A stretch of 43,753 nucleotides of DNA, taken from positions 1 to 43,753 of the forward strand of contig CAYYJM010000018.1 in NCBI GenBank assembly GCA_964471755.1. Reading direction: 5' to 3'. The position numbers and the translations under genes were made by a program. Shown here in pieces: positions 39,812 through 43,753 of this stretch (position 1 is its first letter; every line of letters starts with the position of its first letter). The notes below the pieces were generated by a model. The model made no database searches. It saw only the letters and a program-made list of their open reading frames with translations, and had not been told where the DNA came from. The stretch comes from CAYYJM01 sp964471755 (GTDB lineage: Bacteria > Planctomycetota > Planctomycetia > Gemmatales > Gemmataceae).

Positions 39812-41022
39812 TAAATCTCCAGCAGCATCCGCTCGGGATTCTCGATGCACTCCTTGACGCGAACCAGGAAGCTGACCGCCTCCCGGCCATCGATGATGCG
39901 GTGATCGTAGGACAGGGCCAGATACATCATCGGGCGGATGACGATCTGATCGTCCACGACGACGGCCCGCTTCTGGATGGCGTGCATGCCGAGAATATCG
40001 ACCTGCGGCGGATTCAGAATCGGCGTCGACATCATCGAGCCGAAGATGCCGCCGTTGGTGATCGTGAACGTGCCCCCTTCGAGGTCCCCGGGCAGGATCT
40101 TGCCATCGCGAGCCTTGACGGCCAGCGCGGTGATCTCCTTCTCGATACCGGCGAACGACAGCTGGTCGGCATTGCGCAGGACCGGGACCATGAGACCCCG
40201 CTCGGTGCTGACGGCGACGCCGACGTGATAGTAGTGATGCTGAACGAGTTCGTTGCCGTCCAGTCGGGAGTTGACGTTGGGGAAAGCCTTGAGGGCCTCG
40301 ATGGACGCCTTGACGAAGAAGCTCATGAAGCCGAGGCCGACGCCGTGCTTCTTCTGGAACGTCTCCTTGTACTTCGCGCGCAGGTCCATGATGCGCGACA
40401 GGTCGGCCTCGTTGAACGTGGTCAGGATGGCCGCGGTCTGCTGGGCCTGCACCAGTCGCTCGGCGATCCGCTGACGGATCGGTGTCAACTTCGTGCGTGT
40501 CGTCGTGCCGGCCGGTTTCGGGACGGGGGCGGCGGTCGGAATGCTGGCCGGCGTCGGCAGCGCGGCAGACCGCTGTTCGAGGGCGCGCTGGACGTCTTCC
40601 TTGATGACGACGCCACCGCGACCGGAGCCCTTGAGGGTGGTCGGTTCGAGATCGTTGTTCGCGGCCAGAACGCGCGCCGCCGGCGACAGAGCCGGCGTTC
40701 CGGCCGAGGTCGGAGCGTGCGTCTGCACCGATTGTGCGGGGGTCGGTTCGGGCTGTTTGGTGGCCGGCTGACCGGCCGGGGCGGGAGCCTTCTCGTCGAT
40801 GCGAGCGACCACCTGGCCGATGTTGACCTCATCGCCTTCCTGGACGAGGGTCTGCACCAGGCCGGACACGGGGGCGTTGATGTCCTGGGCGGCCTTGTCC
40901 GTCTCCAGCTTGAAGAGCAACTCGCCCTTCTGGACGTAGCTGCCGTTCGGCTTGACCCATCGGCCGAGAAAGGCTTTGGTGATCGATTCGGAATCCGCGG
41001 GAACCTTGACGTCAGTAGCCAT
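39811..41022 (-). CDS. sucB: 2-oxoglutarate dehydrogenase E2, dihydrolipoamide succinyltransferase
   Basis: Core transacylase that moves succinyl groups from E1 to CoA. The 403-residue protein has a lipoyl domain with K43 (LETDKAAQD), an Ala/Pro-rich linker, a peripheral-subunit binding domain (LSPAARVLAANNDL, then KGSGRGGVVIKEDVQRAL), and the catalytic domain with YDHRIIDGREAV (H374, D378). The ATG at 41022 is chosen for the family N-terminus; the ribosome binding site is weak. It is between sucA and lpd on the minus strand and is probably co-transcribed with both. Confidence 0.95.
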   Translation of the reverse strand: MATDVKVPADSESITKAFLGRWVKPNGSYVQKGELLFKLETDKAAQDINAPVSGLVQTLVQEGDEVNIGQVVARIDEKAPAPAGQPATKQPEPTPAQSVQTHAPTSAGTPALSPAARVLAANNDLEPTTLKGSGRGGVVIKEDVQRALEQRSAALPTPASIPTAAPVPKPAGTTTRTKLTPIRQRIAERLVQAQQTAAILTTFNEADLSRIMDLRAKYKETFQKKHGVGLGFMSFFVKASIEALKAFPNVNSRLDGNELVQHHYYHVGVAVSTERGLMVPVLRNADQLSFAGIEKEITALAVKARDGKILPGDLEGGTFTITNGGIFGSMMSTPILNPPQVDILGMHAIQKRAVVVDDQIVIRPMMYLALSYDHRIIDGREAVSFLVRVKECIENPERMLLEI

Positions 41023-41160
41023 TACAGAAGATCGCCTGAGAGGTAGCGAACGACCGGGCAAGGAACGTCCATCGACTCGCGCCGAGCGAGCGAAGCGAGC
41101 GGTCGTACTCGGATCAGGTTAGCGTTCGTCCCGGCATTCGACCAGGGACGAACGGCCCCG

Positions 41161-41180
41161 GCCCGGAGATGTCTCCGGGC
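41161..41180. repeat. Perfect palindrome in the sucA-sucB spacer
   Basis: GCCCGGAGA (41161-41169) and TCTCCGGGC (41172-41180) pair perfectly around TG. It sits 19 bp after the sucA stop and has no T-run, so it is unlikely to be a terminator and may adjust the stability of the operon mRNA. Confidence 0.6.
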
Positions 41181-41198
41181 TCCTCGGCCTGGGGCAGG

Positions 41199-43753
41199 TT
41201 ACTGTTTCACCGGCGGCGTCGTCCCACTGGGGCCATGCACGCCGTTGCCGTTGCCATGACCGGCGACCTGGGCCGCCTGCCGACCGGCCATGAAGCTCGG
41301 CGACACCACCGTGAAGCCTTCCTTGCCATGACCGTTCACCGCCGCCTCGACCAGCTGGGCCTGCTCCTTCTTGTGAACCAGCGTCGAACCGGTCGCCGGG
41401 CTGGCACTGTCGTCCCGGCCGATGTACGCGACGGGGTAGCCCATACCGTGCAACCGGGGTTGCAGGAACGACCAGCCCCCGTTGTTCTGCGGTTCTTCCT
41501 GGACCCAGAACCACTCCGTCGCCGAGCGGTAGCGGACCAGAACCTTTTGCAGCAGCGCGGTGTTGAGCGGATAGAACTGCTCGATCCGGACGATCGCCAC
41601 GTCGTTCTTCTTCAGCTTGTTCCGCTCGGCGACCAGGTCCCAGTAGACCTTGCCCGAGCAGAGCAGCACTCGTCGAACCGGCCCCGCCTCGGTCACGTCC
41701 GGATCGTCCAGCACTTCGTGGAAGGCTCCGTTGACCAGCTCGTCAATCGACGACTGACAGGCTTCCAGCCGCAGCAGGCTCTTGGGCGTCATCACGACGA
41801 GCGGCTTGCGGAAGCGCCGCTTCATCTGCCGCCGGAGCATGTGGAAGTGCTGGGCCGGAGTCGAGGGATAGCAGACCTGGATGTTGTCCTCGGCGCACAG
41901 TTGCAGGAAGCGTTCCAGCCGGGCGCTGGAATGCTCGGGGCCCTGGCCCTCGAAGCCGTGCGGCAGCAGCAGGACGATACCGGTGTCGCGCGACCACTTC
42001 GACGCCCCGGCGGCGATGAACTGGTCGATGATCACCTGGGCGCCGTTGGCGAAGTCGCCGAACTGGGCCTCCCACATGACCAGCGTGTTCGGCGCGTCCA
42101 GGGCGTAGCCGTACTCGAAGCCGAGAACGCCCGTCTCGGACAGCGGACTGTCATACACCTCGAAGAGGGCCTGCCCCGATCGGAGGTGCTTCAGCGCACA
42201 GTAGTCCTTGCCGGTGGCCTGGTCGTACAGCACCGCGTGCCGCTGGCTGAACGTGCCACGTCGGCGGTCCTGACCGCTGAGGCGAACCGGCGTCTCTTCC
42301 AGGATCAAGGTGCCGAACGCCAGCAGTTCGGCCGGGCCCCAGTTGATCGTTTTGTTCTCGTGAACCGCATGGAGGAGGGCCTTGAACTGACGCTCGATCG
42401 TCGGGTGAACCTGGAAGCCTTCGGGCACCTCGTTGAGACGCTCGGCGACGAACAGCAGGTTCTCGCGGCTCGTTCCGCTCGCGACCGGCTCGAAATCGAA
42501 CTGCGGCTTCAGACCCGCCCAGGGACCCTGGCCGAAGCCGCGCATCACCGGGTATTCCTTCGTCTCGGACTTCTGCACGGCCTGGAGCGACTCGGTCAGT
42601 TTCTTCTCGAACTTGGCGTCCAGGTCGGCGTCCTCTTCGCGGGTCAGCACGCCTTCCTGAATGAGGCGTTCGCTGTAGACCTTGCCGACCCACGGCCGCT
42701 GCGAGATGGCCGCGTACTTGACCGGCTGCGTGAAGGTGGGCTCGTCGCCTTCGTTGTGGCCGTACTTGCGGTAGCAGATCATATCGACGAAGACATCACG
42801 GCCGAATTCCTGACGGAACTCCATGGCCAGCTGCATGACGAAGACGCACGCCTCGGGATCCTCGGCGTTGACGTGGAAGATCGGCACCTGGAGGAACTTG
42901 GCCACGTCGGTGCAGTACTTCGTCGAACGCGCGTCGTCCGGATCGGTCGTGAAGCCGATCTGGTTGTTGATGACGATGTGGATCGTGCCACCGGTGCGAT
43001 AGCCTTCCAGCTGCGACAGCTGGAGCGTCTCGAAGACGGTGCCCTGTCCGGCGAGGGCGGCGTCGCCGTGGATCAGCAGCGGCAGGGCCCGTTTGCGCTG
43101 GGCGTCCTTGAAGATCGTCTGCTTGGCCCGGACACGGCCCTCGACCACCGGATCGACCACCTCCAGGTGGCTCGGGTTCGGCGTGATGCCGAGATGGACG
43201 CGATGTTTCTTGTCGCCGATGGTGAAGTAGCGGTCACTGGAGAAGCCCAGGTGATACTTCACGTCGCCGTCACCGGCGCTGGCGGCGGGAAGGAAGTTCT
43301 CCTGGAACTGGGCGAAGATCTCCTCGTAGGGCTTGCGCAGGATGTTCGTCAGCACGTTGAGCCGGCCGCGATGGGCCATGCCGATGACGATCTCCTCGAC
43401 GCCGGCCGTCGGCGCTCCCTGCACGAGCGTTTCGATCATCGGCAGGAGCGTCTCGCCGCCTTCGAGCGAGAACCGCTTCTGACCGCGATAGTTGGTATGC
43501 AGGAACGTCTCGAACAGATTGGCGTAATGCAGGGCCTTGAGCAGGTCGATCTTCCGCTCTCGATCGAATCGCGGCCGATTCCGGTTCGGCTCCATGCGAT
43601 CCTGCAACCACTGACGCTGGCTCGGCTCCTCGATGTGGAAGAACTCGACGCCGATCGTGCCGCAGTAGGTCTCCTTCAGGGCGGCGATCAGATCGCGCAG
43701 GATAACGCGATTGAGGCCGCGGAAGTAACTGGCATCAACGGTCGTGTCGAGAT
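41199..43753 (-). CDS. sucA: 2-oxoglutarate dehydrogenase E1 component, 5'-truncated by the window edge
   Basis: Thiamine-diphosphate enzyme that decarboxylates 2-oxoglutarate. The visible 850 residues include YCGTIGVEFFHIEEPSQRQW near the start, GMAHRGRLNVL, YHLGFSSDR, the ThDP motif (GDAALAGQGTVFET, then NNQIGFTTDP), MICYRKYGHNEGDEPTFTQP, and FGDFANGAQVIIDQFI. The reading frame is open to the window end, so only about 100 N-terminal residues are missing. The last 35 residues are a low-complexity tail (HGNGNGVHGPSGTTPP). It leads the minus-strand sucA-sucB-lpd operon. Confidence 0.96.
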   Translation of the reverse strand, partial: LDTTVDASYFRGLNRVILRDLIAALKETYCGTIGVEFFHIEEPSQRQWLQDRMEPNRNRPRFDRERKIDLLKALHYANLFETFLHTNYRGQKRFSLEGGETLLPMIETLVQGAPTAGVEEIVIGMAHRGRLNVLTNILRKPYEEIFAQFQENFLPAASAGDGDVKYHLGFSSDRYFTIGDKKHRVHLGITPNPSHLEVVDPVVEGRVRAKQTIFKDAQRKRALPLLIHGDAALAGQGTVFETLQLSQLEGYRTGGTIHIVINNQIGFTTDPDDARSTKYCTDVAKFLQVPIFHVNAEDPEACVFVMQLAMEFRQEFGRDVFVDMICYRKYGHNEGDEPTFTQPVKYAAISQRPWVGKVYSERLIQEGVLTREEDADLDAKFEKKLTESLQAVQKSETKEYPVMRGFGQGPWAGLKPQFDFEPVASGTSRENLLFVAERLNEVPEGFQVHPTIERQFKALLHAVHENKTINWGPAELLAFGTLILEETPVRLSGQDRRRGTFSQRHAVLYDQATGKDYCALKHLRSGQALFEVYDSPLSETGVLGFEYGYALDAPNTLVMWEAQFGDFANGAQVIIDQFIAAGASKWSRDTGIVLLLPHGFEGQGPEHSSARLERFLQLCAEDNIQVCYPSTPAQHFHMLRRQMKRRFRKPLVVMTPKSLLRLEACQSSIDELVNGAFHEVLDDPDVTEAGPVRRVLLCSGKVYWDLVAERNKLKKNDVAIVRIEQFYPLNTALLQKVLVRYRSATEWFWVQEEPQNNGGWSFLQPRLHGMGYPVAYIGRDDSASPATGSTLVHKKEQAQLVEAAVNGHGKEGFTVVSPSFMAGRQAAQVAGHGNGNGVHGPSGTTPPVKQ

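Noticed and set aside
39760..41046. Open frame of 428 residues opposite sucB
   Set aside because: Shadow of sucB, with low-complexity Arg/Gly stretches and no start signal.
41161..41180. Palindrome after sucA as a terminator
   Set aside because: No T-run follows on the minus strand and sucB is downstream in the same operon.

Overview
The window reads as chromosomal, high-GC DNA from a Gram-negative bacterium, most likely a planctomycete (Planctomycetota, perhaps near Gemmataceae). The pointers are a Tat-signal Gfo/Idh/MocA oxidoreductase, TadE/TadG-like surface proteins, a DUF1570-type lipoprotein, a secreted BON-domain protein, lpxB, and intergenic spaces carrying several families of short palindromic repeats. 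The taxonomic call is inference from gene content; no rRNA, tRNA, phage, insertion sequence or CRISPR array was seen.

Layout. 1-3.6 kb: a long structured leader, rho, an M32 carboxypeptidase and a previously unnamed candidate structured RNA with its own promoter and terminator. 3.6-9 kb: a VapBC-like toxin-antitoxin pair, a cysteine desulfurase, and an ABC export operon with a companion envelope protein. 9-13.5 kb: a membrane protein, a secreted putative outer-membrane protein, and an aroC / small hypothetical / lpxB operon. 13.5-19.8 kb: a repeat cluster, a secreted hypothetical plus threonine aldolase, an RsbW-like ATPase, a FlgM-like small protein, a Fur regulator, a broken Gfo/Idh/MocA oxidoreductase and two small proteins. 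19.8-26.8 kb: a DtxR/MntR regulator, a second ABC pair, and a TadG-TadE-TadE cluster whose 1050-residue TadG-like protein has a von Willebrand domain split by about 700 residues. 27-33.5 kb: purF, smpB, a glycosyltransferase next to a protein with two tandem WaaP/Kdo-type kinase domains, a metalloprotease-like lipoprotein and a small hypothetical. 33.5-43.8 kb: trmL, ftsK, a sugar nucleotidyltransferase, a BON protein and the 2-oxoglutarate dehydrogenase operon sucA-sucB-lpd, with sucA cut by the window edge.

How the genes work together. Most of the content is core metabolism and cell maintenance: transcription termination (rho), ribosome rescue (smpB), tRNA modification (trmL), chromosome segregation (ftsK), purine and chorismate synthesis, the TCA cycle and metal homeostasis (fur, mntR). 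Envelope biogenesis is a second theme: lpxB, the glycosyltransferase plus double kinase, the nucleotidyltransferase, two ABC exporters and the TadE/TadG proteins.

The most interesting material is not coding. At least four unrelated families of palindromic intergenic repeats are present. Three of them occur as inverted pairs of units that are themselves hairpins, and two show compensatory base changes between copies. The candidate RNA at 3469-3605 has two mutually exclusive folds. Among the proteins, the split-domain TadG, the double kinase and the oxidoreductase broken by an internal deletion stand out.
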